Source of the DNA: Treponema porcinum
Lineage (GTDB): Bacteria > Spirochaetota > Spirochaetia > Treponematales > Treponemataceae
Length of the DNA: 64,000 bases
Assembly (NCBI RefSeq): GCF_900167145.1
Contig: NZ_FUWG01000006.1
Span: 1 to 64,000 of the forward strand
Direction: 5' to 3'
Shown here one piece after another: positions 51,129 through 60,533 of this stretch. Made by a program: the position numbers and the translations under genes. Positions within the stretch are counted from its first letter, which is position 1. Each line of letters begins with the position of its first letter. The notes under the pieces were generated by a model. That model was not told the DNA's origin and made no database searches. It saw only the letters and a program-made list of their open reading frames with translations.

Positions 51129-53510
51129 ATGGTTACAATACTCTTTTTTTTACTAACGCTGCTTTCGATTAATAATGTATTTGCAAAAGAAATCAAGCCT
51201 TTGTACAAGCTTCCTGAACAGGTTGTTGTGCCGGAGGAAAAAATAAGCGAAACAAAAACTTTTCTTGCCGGTTCAGACAAGGGACTTTTCAAAATTTCAA
51301 GTAACAATCAGTCTATTCCGTTGTGGACGGACGGCGGGGTAGAGCAGATTGTACGTGCAGAAGTTCCGAGCGAGGACGGAAAATTCCACGAAGTTTGGTA
51401 TTTCAGGACGACAGAGGGAATTCTTTTCAGTTCTGACCTTGAAACGTTTGAACTCAGGAATGAAGGTCTGCCGTTTCTGACGATTAAAGAGTATGACGGA
51501 CAGAACACTTCGTTTAAAAAAGTCGTTCACACCTTAAAAGATATATGCGTAAATCCGCTGAACTCTATGCAGATTGTTACGGCAACAAAAGACAATGTCT
51601 ACCTTTCGCGCGACGGCGGAAAAAACTGGAAGTCGCTCGGCTCGATGAGCAAGTCTACTTCTGGAATAAAGGCGGTTGCGGTAGCGTCTATGCCTGTAAC
51701 TAATGCGGACGGAAGTCCCGGCGCAGAACTTGTCGTGTTTATGAGCCATCCGATTTTCGGACTTTCGTATATAAAGCCGGATGCAAAAAATCCCGGATGG
51801 ATTGACGTTTCTGCCGGGTTTGAGCTTATGCCGACTATGACGCAGCCGGATGAAATTGCCGACATCCTTCCTGTAATGAAGCTGAATTCGGACGGCTCGT
51901 TCGGCGTAACAGTTTATATGTCGCAGACGTTCATCCCGAGAATTTACAGGTTCAACTGGGAAACAAAGCGAGGCGAATGCATTTACCGCGGTGAAGAACC
52001 TGCTGACACCATCGATGCGCTTACGACTGTTGACAATACGCTTGTCTATACAAGAATTGAAACAATCGGCTCATTGAATTTAGATACGCTTACAAGTCCG
52101 GGTATTCCTGAAAAACTTTCTGACTGGAAGAACAGTTTTTCCTGCGTTCCGGGATTTGTAAATACGGCGTGGGTTCCGTACAACAGGACAGGTTTTAAAA
52201 AGGGAATATGCCTGAATGAACTGTGGATGCTTTATCCGGGAACGATACATACGGCGTATGCGGATAAGGCTGACGGTATAAAATGCGTATATGCTTCGGC
52301 TTATCAGTGCCGTCTTCAGAGCGGAATTGATAAATTCAGGAAAATCATAAAAGACAATAATCTTAACGGTCTTGTAATTGATATGAAGGATGACTACGGT
52401 CTTTTGCGCTACGATACAAAAGATCCTCTTGTAAAGTCAAAGGGAAAAGTAACGCAGTATGCCGTAAACCTTGATCATTTTGTGCAGGAATTCAAGAAAG
52501 ACAACGTGTATCTTGTTGCCCGGATTGTCGTATTTAAAGACAGAAATCTTGCTTCTTTCGGCGGAAGTAAATATTCCGTGTGGAACTACAAGACTAATGC
52601 TCCGTGGCTTGGAATAAAAGGATACGAAGATATTGTTGACGAGGAAACAGGCGAGGTAACCGGGAAAAATACGCTTTACTACGACGAAAACTGGGTAGAC
52701 CCGTACTGCCCTGACGTGTGGGAATATAATGTTGCGGTTGCAAAGGAACTTATTGCGCGCGGTTTTGACGAAATTCAGTTTGACTACATACGTTTCCCGA
52801 CCGACGGATACAATCTTTCGCAGGCTTCTTACCGCTGGAAAAGCGACGGTATGGACAAGGAAAGTGCTCTTGTGTCTTTCCTGCGCTATGCAAGAAGCAA
52901 TATAGATGCTCCGATTGGAATTGATATTTACGGTGCGAACGGCTGGTACAGGAGCGGAACCCGTACAGGTCAGGATGTTGAAATGCTTGCAGAATACGTT
53001 GACGTTATAGGACCTATGTTCTATCCAAGTCACTTTGAGCAGGATTTTCTTGATACAGAACCGTTTGCAGACAGAACGTACCGGATTTATTTTTACGGAA
53101 CGTATAGGAACACGGTGATGGCGCGGAACAGGGCGATTGTCCGTCCGTGGGTGCAGGCGTTCTACCTGAACGTGCGCTACGACAGGCAGTATTATAACAG
53201 CGAATACGTGCAGAAGCAGATTTTCGGCGTGCGCGATTCTGCGGACAGGGGATATATGTACTGGAACAATTCCGGTGATTATTCTACGATTTTGCCGGAC
53301 GTTTCGGCGGAAGATCCGTACATCGGTACTGCACCGGAAGCAGGTACGCAGTTCAGAAAACCTGCTGTTGGAACGCAGAAAGCGCCGGAATATAACGACG
53401 AAATGGTTTCGGTTCTTGATATGCTGTACAGCCGTTTTGACGGACGGCAGAAGTTTATGACAGATTCCGGCTATACTCCGTTATTGAAAGTGCGCCCTCT
53501 TGTAAAATAG
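51129..53510 (+). CDS. Putative glycoside hydrolase (DUF4015-type) with signal peptide
   Basis: A 793-residue exported protein. A signal peptide (TILFFLLTLLSINNVFA) starts at ATG 51129. The middle contains a beta-propeller-like stretch (VYLSRDGGKNWKSLG). The C-terminal TIM-barrel-like domain has GLVIDMKDDYG, VARIVVFKDR, EIQFDYIRFPTDG and IDIYGANGWYRSG, the pattern of the DUF4015 putative glycoside hydrolase family. The Asp of EIQFDYIRFP is a likely catalytic residue. The natural substrate is unknown. No good ribosome binding site precedes the ATG; a TTG at 51102 is an alternative. Confidence 0.8.
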   Translation: MVTILFFLLTLLSINNVFAKEIKPLYKLPEQVVVPEEKISETKTFLAGSDKGLFKISSNNQSIPLWTDGGVEQIVRAEVPSEDGKFHEVWYFRTTEGILFSSDLETFELRNEGLPFLTIKEYDGQNTSFKKVVHTLKDICVNPLNSMQIVTATKDNVYLSRDGGKNWKSLGSMSKSTSGIKAVAVASMPVTNADGSPGAELVVFMSHPIFGLSYIKPDAKNPGWIDVSAGFELMPTMTQPDEIADILPVMKLNSDGSFGVTVYMSQTFIPRIYRFNWETKRGECIYRGEEPADTIDALTTVDNTLVYTRIETIGSLNLDTLTSPGIPEKLSDWKNSFSCVPGFVNTAWVPYNRTGFKKGICLNELWMLYPGTIHTAYADKADGIKCVYASAYQCRLQSGIDKFRKIIKDNNLNGLVIDMKDDYGLLRYDTKDPLVKSKGKVTQYAVNLDHFVQEFKKDNVYLVARIVVFKDRNLASFGGSKYSVWNYKTNAPWLGIKGYEDIVDEETGEVTGKNTLYYDENWVDPYCPDVWEYNVAVAKELIARGFDEIQFDYIRFPTDGYNLSQASYRWKSDGMDKESALVSFLRYARSNIDAPIGIDIYGANGWYRSGTRTGQDVEMLAEYVDVIGPMFYPSHFEQDFLDTEPFADRTYRIYFYGTYRNTVMARNRAIVRPWVQAFYLNVRYDRQYYNSEYVQKQIFGVRDSADRGYMYWNNSGDYSTILPDVSAEDPYIGTAPEAGTQFRKPAVGTQKAPEYNDEMVSVLDMLYSRFDGRQKFMTDSGYTPLLKVRPLVK

Positions 53511-53512
53511 TT

Positions 53513-54331
53513 TTATCTGCGCGTTTTTCCTGCGATAAAGCATATCAGGAATGCTGCAAGATTTGCGGCAACAATGCTTGCTCCGGCAGGCGTTGACCAG
53601 GCAAAAGATACTGTCATTCCGGCGGTAAAGCAGACGATTGAAAGAACCGCCGCACATACGACGACTTTCAGAAAACTTTTGAATACGCGCATTGCAGAAA
53701 GAGCAGGAAATACAATAAGGCTTGAAATCATCATTGCACCCATAAGGCGCATTCCTACAACAACTGTAAGGGCGGTAAGAACGGCAACAAGCGCATTGTA
53801 TGCAGACGAGCGTATTCCGCTTGCCGTTGCAAAAGATTCATCAAACGTTACTAAAAAAATGCGGTTGTATAATAGAACGAACAGGCTGATGACGACTGCG
53901 CCTAAAGTTACGCTTATAATCACGTCTGTTCTGCTTATGGCAAGAATGCTTCCGAACATAAAAGCCGTTACGTCTGTGTTTAGACCGCTTGTTACGGATG
54001 TAACGATAATTCCTATTGCAAGCGCGCTGCTTGAAATAAGGGCGATTGCCGCATCTCCCTTTACGCCGGAAGAAGAAGCACTTACCCGGAGAAGCAGGAA
54101 CGCCGCCAGAATGCACACCGGAACGGAAACGGCAAGCGGTGCCCAGTTAAACGCCATTGCAACTGCCATAGTTCCAAATCCAACGTGGCTCAGCCCGTCA
54201 CCAATCATTGAAAACCGCTTCAGCACAAGCACAATTCCAAGAAGCGATGCGCACAGCGAAATAAGCGTTCCTGCAATAAAAGCGCGAATGATAAATCCGT
54301 ATGAAAAAAGTGCGCTGAAAAAATCAATCAT
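53513..54331 (-). CDS. znuB: Metal ABC transporter permease, ZnuB type
   Basis: A 272-residue membrane protein with about eight hydrophobic segments. SLLGIVLVLKRFSMIGDGLSHVGFGTMAVA and the later MGAMMISSLIVFPALSAMRVF are the ABC-3 permease signatures. The ATG at 54331 is set where it overlaps the ATPase stop (ATGATTGA), replacing the longer frame from 54391. Last gene of a leftward operon with the ATPase, binding protein and Fur-type regulator; it probably moves zinc (or manganese). Confidence 0.88.
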   Translation of the reverse strand: MIDFFSALFSYGFIIRAFIAGTLISLCASLLGIVLVLKRFSMIGDGLSHVGFGTMAVAMAFNWAPLAVSVPVCILAAFLLLRVSASSSGVKGDAAIALISSSALAIGIIVTSVTSGLNTDVTAFMFGSILAISRTDVIISVTLGAVVISLFVLLYNRIFLVTFDESFATASGIRSSAYNALVAVLTALTVVVGMRLMGAMMISSLIVFPALSAMRVFKSFLKVVVCAAVLSIVCFTAGMTVSFAWSTPAGASIVAANLAAFLICFIAGKTRR

Positions 54332-55088
54332 AGTGGTATTCTCCGGGAATGTGGATGTGGCTTGCTCCGCAATCATCTCCGCAGTAGCCAAGATGCGTTT
54401 CGCAGACTTCTACGTGGCTCATTGTTTTGTAGAACGGTGTTTTCTGATAGTCCGCAGAAGTTCCGAAGAATACAGGCGATTTATTCAGATGGAGAATGTG
54501 CGTTGCATTCTGCACGGCGCGGCGGACATCGTGGCTTACCATAAGGACGGCAATCTTGTCTTCCTGATTAAGTTTTCTGATGATTGAATACAGTTCGTCA
54601 GTAACGACCGGGTCAAGCCCTGTAACAGGTTCGTCAAGGACAAGAAGATGTTTTGCCGCGCACAATGCCCGTGCAAGAAGGACGCGCTGCTGCTGTCCGC
54701 CTGAAAGGTCACTGAACGGTTTTTCCGCAATTTCAAGAAGCTGAAGCCGCTCCATCTGGAACATTGCGTTCTTCCTGTCGTCCTTTGAGTAAAAAAGTCC
54801 TCCTGCGCCAAGGCATCCTGAAAGGACGACTTCACGCACATTCGCCGGAAAATCGCGCTGAATGTTGTGCTGCTGCGGAAGGTAGCCGGTGTGGATTTTA
54901 TCAATGAGTATTTTCCCTGATTTTACAGGAAGCAGTCCGAGCAGGGCTTTTACAAGCGTCGTTTTTCCAGAACCGTTTGACCCGACGATGCATACGTAGT
55001 CGCCGGGATTTATGCTGAACGAAACGTTCCGACACGCTTCAAACGCGCCGTACTGTACACAAACATCACAACATTCAACTAATGCCAT
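54324..55088 (-). CDS. znuC: Metal ABC transporter ATPase, ZnuC type
   Basis: A 254-residue ABC ATPase. Walker A is VGSNGSGKTTL near residues 34-44. LSGGQQQRVLLARAL is the signature, LLVLDEPVTGLD the Walker B and VSHD the switch His. The last 30 residues are rich in His, Cys and Asp (HLGYCGDDCGASHIHIPGEYHYD), a likely metal-binding tail. It begins one base into the preceding stop (TAATG), indicating coupling. Confidence 0.9.
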   Translation of the reverse strand: MALVECCDVCVQYGAFEACRNVSFSINPGDYVCIVGSNGSGKTTLVKALLGLLPVKSGKILIDKIHTGYLPQQHNIQRDFPANVREVVLSGCLGAGGLFYSKDDRKNAMFQMERLQLLEIAEKPFSDLSGGQQQRVLLARALCAAKHLLVLDEPVTGLDPVVTDELYSIIRKLNQEDKIAVLMVSHDVRRAVQNATHILHLNKSPVFFGTSADYQKTPFYKTMSHVEVCETHLGYCGDDCGASHIHIPGEYHYD

Positions 55089-56101
55089 TATCTTAATCCT
55101 TTTTTCAGTGCGGCGGCGTTGCGTTCCATAAGTGAAACCCAGGTTTCGCCGGCATCAAAGTCTTTTTTGCTTACATTCTGGCAGGACTGAAGCTCGATTG
55201 CGCTGACATTGCACGCCTCGGCAATGGAATCTGCAATTTTGTGGTTTCCGAGCTCAATGTAGAAAACGGCAGGCAGATTTTTTGCCTTTACGGTGTCTAT
55301 AAGGCGCGAAATAGTTGAAGTACTGGCTTCAACTGCGGTGCTGCATCCGCTGAAAGCCGCATCGAACGAAAGTCCGTAGTAGTTTGCAAAGTACAGGAAC
55401 GGGAAACGGTCTGCCATTACGATGTACTGTTCCTGCGCGGCGGCGATTACGGCGGCAGTTTTTTCTGTAACGGAAGAAATTTCTTCCTTATATTTATTTG
55501 CGTTCATTTCAAAAGCGGCGCATAATTCCGGTTTTCCGGCATTGCGTGCCGTTTCGCAGAGCGCTTCGTACACGGCATCAATTATTTTCAGTTCGTTTGC
55601 CGGGCTTGTCCAGATATGCTCGTCCTGCTCGTGCGGATTTTCCGCACTTAAACTTTTATCCGCAGAATTAGCTTCTTTTCCGTGCGAATGTTCTTCTTCG
55701 TCTTCCGCATCTTCTTCCCCGAACGAAATTTCGTCCGCTGTTTCTACAAATTCCATAAGGCGGAGCTTTTTTGCCGGACTTTCAGAGCCGCCGCTTTCAA
55801 GTACTTTTTCTACCCATTCGTCGTTTTTGCCGCCTGCATAGATAAAAAGGCTGCTTTTCTGAACTGCAATTATGTCTGCCGGCGACGGGTCAAATGAATG
55901 GACTTCCGTTCCCGGTTTTACAAGAAGCTTAAGCCCGACAGTTCCGTCTGTGGCGGCGCTTCCTAAAACTGCGCGTGCGGCATCATAGCAGGGAAAAGTT
56001 GATGCTGTTACGGAAAAAGCCGCTTCCGGCTGGTTTTTGCGCGTGCAGGAGAAAAAAGCCGCACATACACATAAAAGTAAAAAAGATTTTAATGATTTCA
56101 T
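55088..56101 (-). CDS. znuA: Zinc-binding ABC transporter lipoprotein, ZnuA type
   Basis: A 337-residue substrate-binding lipoprotein. The start MKSLKSFLLLCVCAAFFSC (ATG 56101) gives a lipobox with the cysteine at about residue 19; the longer upstream frame adds unlikely sequence. The cluster A-1 features are GTEVHSFDPSPADIIAVQ and a histidine- and acid-rich loop (DAEDEEEHSHGKEANS, then HEQDEH), typical of zinc over manganese specificity. It lies in one operon with znuC, znuB and the Fur-type regulator. Confidence 0.88.
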   Translation of the reverse strand: MKSLKSFLLLCVCAAFFSCTRKNQPEAAFSVTASTFPCYDAARAVLGSAATDGTVGLKLLVKPGTEVHSFDPSPADIIAVQKSSLFIYAGGKNDEWVEKVLESGGSESPAKKLRLMEFVETADEISFGEEDAEDEEEHSHGKEANSADKSLSAENPHEQDEHIWTSPANELKIIDAVYEALCETARNAGKPELCAAFEMNANKYKEEISSVTEKTAAVIAAAQEQYIVMADRFPFLYFANYYGLSFDAAFSGCSTAVEASTSTISRLIDTVKAKNLPAVFYIELGNHKIADSIAEACNVSAIELQSCQNVSKKDFDAGETWVSLMERNAAALKKGLR

Positions 56102-56144
56102 AATTATTCCTGTTCCTTTAAAAAAAGTATGGAAGTTTCCGTTT

Positions 56145-56558
56145 TTATATGTACTGTGAGCAGGCGGCGCACGTTCCGTAGAATACCGTTTTTGCCCGGT
56201 CCATCGTAAACTGGTGCTCCGTAAGTATATGCTCATCTATGTCAGAAACAAATCCGCAGTCAAGATGAATGATTTTTCCGCATTTTTCGCATTTCAGATG
56301 GTAATGACCGGAGCAGTTTTCATTACCGCCGGCATATTGCCAGCAAGATTTTTTTCCGCTTTCATCGGCGAATTTCCTGATTACACCCTGTTTTTCAAGA
56401 GAGTCAAGATGCCGGTAAATAGTTGCCAGTCCGATTTTCTGATTCGCTACGGCAAGCTCTTCTTTTATTTCGGAAGCCGAAATCTGCCTGTCGTTGTTGC
56501 GCTCAAAATAGCGGAAAATCATATTTTTCTGGTCTGTGTGATACGAAATGTTATTCAT
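56145..56558 (-). CDS. zur: Fur family metalloregulator, probably Zur
   Basis: A 137-residue Fur-family repressor. The helix-turn-helix is ISASEIKEELAVANQKIGLATIYRHLDSLEKQGVI, followed by a dimer domain with HYHLKCEKCGKIIHLDCG and a C-terminal CAAC, forming a structural zinc site. It heads the metal-uptake operon and a perfect palindromic operator overlaps its promoter, so it most likely represses itself and the transporter when metal is sufficient. Zinc is favoured by the znuA histidine loop, but iron or manganese is not excluded. Confidence 0.85.
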   Translation of the reverse strand: MNNISYHTDQKNMIFRYFERNNDRQISASEIKEELAVANQKIGLATIYRHLDSLEKQGVIRKFADESGKKSCWQYAGGNENCSGHYHLKCEKCGKIIHLDCGFVSDIDEHILTEHQFTMDRAKTVFYGTCAACSQYI

Positions 56559-56560
56559 AA

Positions 56561-56595
56561 TTCCTAAAATTGAGAAGCATTCTCAATTTTAGGAA
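56561..56595. promoter_or_regulatory. Perfect palindromic Fur/Zur operator
   Basis: Sixteen-base arms TTCCTAAAATTGAGAA and TTCTCAATTTTAGGAA meet around a GCA centre. The inner TGAGAA-GCA-TTCTCA fits the Fur/Zur box style. It lies three bases before the regulator ATG and covers the predicted transcription start. Confidence 0.85.
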
Positions 56596-56597
56596 TC

Positions 56598-56626
56598 AAT
56601 ATATAAAAATCATTGCGTCTGGTCAA
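56598..56626 (-). promoter_or_regulatory. Promoter of the zinc-uptake operon
   Basis: On the minus strand TTGACC (56621-56626), 17 bases, then TATATT (56598-56603). Transcription would start inside the operator palindrome. Confidence 0.75.
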
Positions 56627-56706
56627 GTGAAAAAAGATGAAAAATAAATGAAAGTGTGATATAGTGATTAAGTTCTTATTTTTAAAAGTTGAGGTGTAAT
56701 ACATTA

Positions 56707-59106
56707 ATGAATCCGGAACTGCTGTCAAAAGAAAAAGTCGTTTATTTTTTTAATAAGTATAAGTATAATTCAAATAGAATTTATGTTCTTGAGCGTCAGC
56801 TTTTAAACGAAAGCTGTAAATCGCAGAAATGGGAGCTGCTGCTCAAAGAAATTTCTGATTTAACGCGCCAGCTTTACATAAAAAATGAAGCGCTCCTTGA
56901 CGCGTACTTTCGTCCTGCCCTTGAATCTCCGCAGCAGCTTCGCCCGGACACAATACAGACGTTCCTTCTGCATATTACGTTTTTTCTTTTTGAAAACAAC
57001 ATAGATTCCCTGATTACAGAAGACCTCATCAATTCTTTTCTGGCACATCCTGAAGTTCTTGATACGCAGTCAAAATTTTCTGCGCTGATGAATCTTGGAA
57101 TTTGCCGCACGATGTCCTGCGATGGAAATTTTGATGAAACGCAGAAGATTTTTGAAGAAGCAATTTCGATTTTCCCGACGTATGAATCTACGCCGAACTA
57201 TGATACGCGGGTTCACCTTGCGTTCTGCAGGGTCTATCAGATGCTTGCGTTCGATTTGTACGGCTCTGACGATTATAAAGATTTTGTGCGGGTCTACAAT
57301 GAAACTGACAGGCTTTTAAGGACAGGCGACGAAAAGCTGTATAAAAAAATGTGGGGCGAAAAATCTGACGCACAGTTCCACATGGACTATCTTATGCGTT
57401 TTCTGCGCATATACGGCATTTTTATGGCAGGAAAAGCCGGTTTTGACAGTTCGCGCGATGAAAGCCCGGAGAATGTTCAGGCACTCGGCACGATAATTCA
57501 CTGGCTTACGGATGAATTTGAAGCGGAAAAAAAAGAGGGTGAAGTGAACCTTATGGTGTTCACTTTCTACAATAAATACAGGCACTTTAGCGGCGAAATT
57601 TCGGACGATGAATATTTTAATCTGATGAATTCAAAGTTCGAAGAGCAGAAAGCGTTTCTGGAACGTACGCGCGATTATATTTTCCCGGAATCATCTTTTC
57701 CTGTTGATGATGACCCGGTTGATCCTGTTTTTTCGCGTATGCTTGATAAAATGAAACTTTTTAACAGGACTTTTTCGTATATCTACGTGTTCCTTATGGA
57801 ATTTGCACCTCTTTCTGCTGACGAAAACTTGAACAGGGAAATAATCCAGGAAGCCGCGCACTTTTTTGAGGCAAGCAAATATGCGGAAAAAGGCTTTAAG
57901 ACCGATAAATTTGAAATTGACCTTATGCGCACTATTGCGCAGAAAATGACGTCAATAAACGAATTCCTGATTTTTTTCCAGACAGTTTTCATTCACCGGC
58001 AGATTTCAACGTCTAATCATATAGGAATGGTGAGCAGTATTGTGGGCGTATGTTTCTATCGTTTTGTAGAAAAGCGCCCGGATTTGTTCTTTATTCCCGG
58101 AAAGATTGAGACTGTGGAAGATGTTGAAAAATACAAGACTGATATGCTCCATTTTGTAAAAGTGGGCGCGCTTTTACATGACATAGGAAAACTTGGAAAT
58201 ACGGCGCTTATTAATCTTCATTTCAGAAAAATTACGGACAGGGAGTATGGCAGGATAAAGACACATTCGTCGCTGGGCGGTGAAATCGTAAAGGGAATTC
58301 CATATCTTGAAATTTACAGGGATTTTATTCTTGGTCATCATAAATTCTGGAATGACGAAAAAGGCTATCCGGAATCCTTTAAGGTACAGAAGTCTGCATA
58401 TAAATATTACATCGGACTTATTACGCTTGCAGACTGCATTGATTCCGTAACTGATGCGGAAGGCAGGAACTACGCTACAAAAAAGAAATTCGATGATATT
58501 TTTGACGAGCTGCGTGAAGGAGCAGGAAGCCGCTACTGTCCTGAGCTTGTTGACCTTTTGATGAGGGACGAAAATCTTTTGAACCAGCTTAGAATGCTCA
58601 CTTCTACAGGGCGCAACCTGAACCTTAGAAAAACATACCTTCGTTTTATAGAACACAACATTCATTTTTCAGAGCAGGAAGAAAAAACTGTGTCGCTTCT
58701 GAACGATACTTTGTACAAGCGACTGCCTGATTTTTATAAAACGTGCTATCCGTCCGTGGAAAGTGAAAAAATCGTGAAATATCTGGATGGCTTTAGTTCA
58801 AGCAGGAACGGCAGGATGTACATAATGCACGACAAAACAAACCGCATATACGGCGTTATGAACGGTTTTATTACAAGTTCAATCGATGAGCCGGATTATT
58901 TTTACATAAAAGAATTCATTATGCTCCCGGATTTCCGGCGAAAGGGCTTCGGAACAAAACTTCTGATGGCAGTTTCGCGCCTTTTAAAATGCGAGGACGT
59001 AAATAATCTTAAGCTGAACGTTCAGACAGGAAGCCCGGACGAAGCGTTCTTCTGGATAGACGGATTCAGCAAGTCAAAAAGCTACCTTATGGAATTAGGA
59101 ATATGA
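56707..59106 (+). CDS. HD-GYP domain protein with C-terminal GNAT domain
   Basis: A 799-residue protein without signal or membrane segments. The first 400 residues are helical and probably form TPR-like repeats. A phosphohydrolase domain follows with LLHDIGKLGN (HD pair present), KTHSSLGGEIV, GHHKFWNDEKGYP and LADCIDSVTDA, an HD-GYP-like enzyme that may degrade cyclic di-GMP. The last 100 residues are a GNAT domain with an acetyl-CoA loop FRRKGFGTKLLMAVS. The ATG at 56707 lies ten bases after GAGGTG. It is coupled to the next gene by ATGA. This domain combination is unusual. Confidence 0.78.
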   Translation: MNPELLSKEKVVYFFNKYKYNSNRIYVLERQLLNESCKSQKWELLLKEISDLTRQLYIKNEALLDAYFRPALESPQQLRPDTIQTFLLHITFFLFENNIDSLITEDLINSFLAHPEVLDTQSKFSALMNLGICRTMSCDGNFDETQKIFEEAISIFPTYESTPNYDTRVHLAFCRVYQMLAFDLYGSDDYKDFVRVYNETDRLLRTGDEKLYKKMWGEKSDAQFHMDYLMRFLRIYGIFMAGKAGFDSSRDESPENVQALGTIIHWLTDEFEAEKKEGEVNLMVFTFYNKYRHFSGEISDDEYFNLMNSKFEEQKAFLERTRDYIFPESSFPVDDDPVDPVFSRMLDKMKLFNRTFSYIYVFLMEFAPLSADENLNREIIQEAAHFFEASKYAEKGFKTDKFEIDLMRTIAQKMTSINEFLIFFQTVFIHRQISTSNHIGMVSSIVGVCFYRFVEKRPDLFFIPGKIETVEDVEKYKTDMLHFVKVGALLHDIGKLGNTALINLHFRKITDREYGRIKTHSSLGGEIVKGIPYLEIYRDFILGHHKFWNDEKGYPESFKVQKSAYKYYIGLITLADCIDSVTDAEGRNYATKKKFDDIFDELREGAGSRYCPELVDLLMRDENLLNQLRMLTSTGRNLNLRKTYLRFIEHNIHFSEQEEKTVSLLNDTLYKRLPDFYKTCYPSVESEKIVKYLDGFSSSRNGRMYIMHDKTNRIYGVMNGFITSSIDEPDYFYIKEFIMLPDFRRKGFGTKLLMAVSRLLKCEDVNNLKLNVQTGSPDEAFFWIDGFSKSKSYLMELGI

Positions 59107-60467
59107 TTAAAAGTACCGGCCGCGCAGACTTGCCGCTTCACGTGGGAACTGTTCCACGATGGCTTGCAGACAGGATGATGACGCTTGGAACTCTGATTGT
59201 AGAATCTTTGGTGCAGCAGTACGGACGCCGCGAAGTGCTTATGCGCCTTAGCGATCCGCTGTGGTTTCAGTCACTGGGTGCGGTTATGGGAATGGACTGG
59301 CATTCTTCCGGAATTACGACAAGCGTAATGTATGCGTTAAAGCGCGGGCTAAATCCGCGTGCAGATGAACTTGGCATTTATATATGCGGCGGAAAGGGAA
59401 AGTACAGCCGCAGGACGCCGGAAGAACTGATTTACGTTTCGGAAAAAATCGGGCTTAACGGCGAGGAACTTGTCCGTTCAAGCAGGCTGTGCGCAAAAGT
59501 AGACAATACCGCCGTTCAGGACGGATTTCAGCTGTATCAGCATAATTTTATCATTACAAAAGAAGGCGACTGGGCAGTTGTTCAGCAGGGAATGAACGTT
59601 GCCGGGCGTAAGGCACGCAGATATCATTGGTGTTCGCCGCTTGTCCAGTCGTTTGTTGACGAGCCGCACAGTGCAGTTGTAGGCGAAAACTGCGGACAAA
59701 TCCTGAACCTTACGGCGCACGAAGCTGATTCTGCACGGAGCGGCATTCTTGAACTGACAAGGGAAAACCCCGAACGCATTATGAAAGACATTGCGTCTGT
59801 TGCAGGAAGCGAAAGCAGTCCTACTGCATTCGGTTACGGCGGTTCGTCAAAAACTGTTTTGCCGGAAAATGCGATGGCGCAGAATACCGTAGCGGAGCAG
59901 GGACTTTTGTTCCCTGAATATGCCGCTTCTGAGGTACTGCCGCAGAAAGTTTCGCTTGCGCCGCTTAATTCAGAGATTATATATTCGGGAAGAAACCTTA
60001 CTATGCCGGAACACCACGATGTGAGGGCAAAAGACGTTGATTTAAAGCGGCTTGGTGCGGTGATGGCGGCAGCGTATACGTCGCAGGCAGAAGATTTTGA
60101 AAGCCTCCTCCTTACGCCGGGACTTGGTCCGCGTACACTTCAGTCACTTGCGCTTGTAAGCGAGGTAATTCACGGAACGCCGTCGCGCTTTACGGATCCT
60201 GCAAGATTCAGCTTTGCTCACGGCGGAAAAGACGGTCATCCGTTCCCTGTACCGCTTAAAATCTACGATGAGTCAATCCGCGTTCTTCACGACAGCATAG
60301 AAAAATCAAAAATGGGCTATACTGAAAAGTCAGAATGTCTTGAACGCCTGCACCGGACTGCCGTACATATCGAGCAGAACTGCGTTCCTCTTGCAGATTT
60401 TGACGCATCAATAGCATACGAACGCAGTCATTCAAAAGAATGGGGCGGAAGAACAGTTGCAGACTGA
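59103..60467 (+). CDS. DUF763 family protein
   Basis: A 454-residue DUF763 protein. It starts STGRADLPLHVGTVPRWLADRMMTLG and includes LRLSD-like PLWFQSLGAVMGMDWHSSGITTSV, the family signature, and later TPGLGPRTLQSLALVSEVIHGTPSRFTDPARFSFAHGGKDGHPFPVP, a helix-hairpin-helix-like and conserved C-terminal part. The function of the family is not established, although the helix-hairpin-helix suggests DNA contact. Translationally coupled to the HD-GYP/GNAT gene. Confidence 0.85.
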   Translation: MIKSTGRADLPLHVGTVPRWLADRMMTLGTLIVESLVQQYGRREVLMRLSDPLWFQSLGAVMGMDWHSSGITTSVMYALKRGLNPRADELGIYICGGKGKYSRRTPEELIYVSEKIGLNGEELVRSSRLCAKVDNTAVQDGFQLYQHNFIITKEGDWAVVQQGMNVAGRKARRYHWCSPLVQSFVDEPHSAVVGENCGQILNLTAHEADSARSGILELTRENPERIMKDIASVAGSESSPTAFGYGGSSKTVLPENAMAQNTVAEQGLLFPEYAASEVLPQKVSLAPLNSEIIYSGRNLTMPEHHDVRAKDVDLKRLGAVMAAAYTSQAEDFESLLLTPGLGPRTLQSLALVSEVIHGTPSRFTDPARFSFAHGGKDGHPFPVPLKIYDESIRVLHDSIEKSKMGYTEKSECLERLHRTAVHIEQNCVPLADFDASIAYERSHSKEWGGRTVAD

Positions 60468-60522
60468 CAGTAACGGGCGCGACTTTTTCAATGCCTTCTA
60501 GCAAACAAACATCATTTAGTTA

Positions 60523-60528
60523 TATACT
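60523..60528 (+). promoter_or_regulatory. -10 box of the TrmH-type gene
   Basis: TATACT ends five bases before the ATG at 60534; no strong -35 is seen. A leaderless transcript is implied. Confidence 0.45.
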
Positions 60529-60533
60529 AGGCT

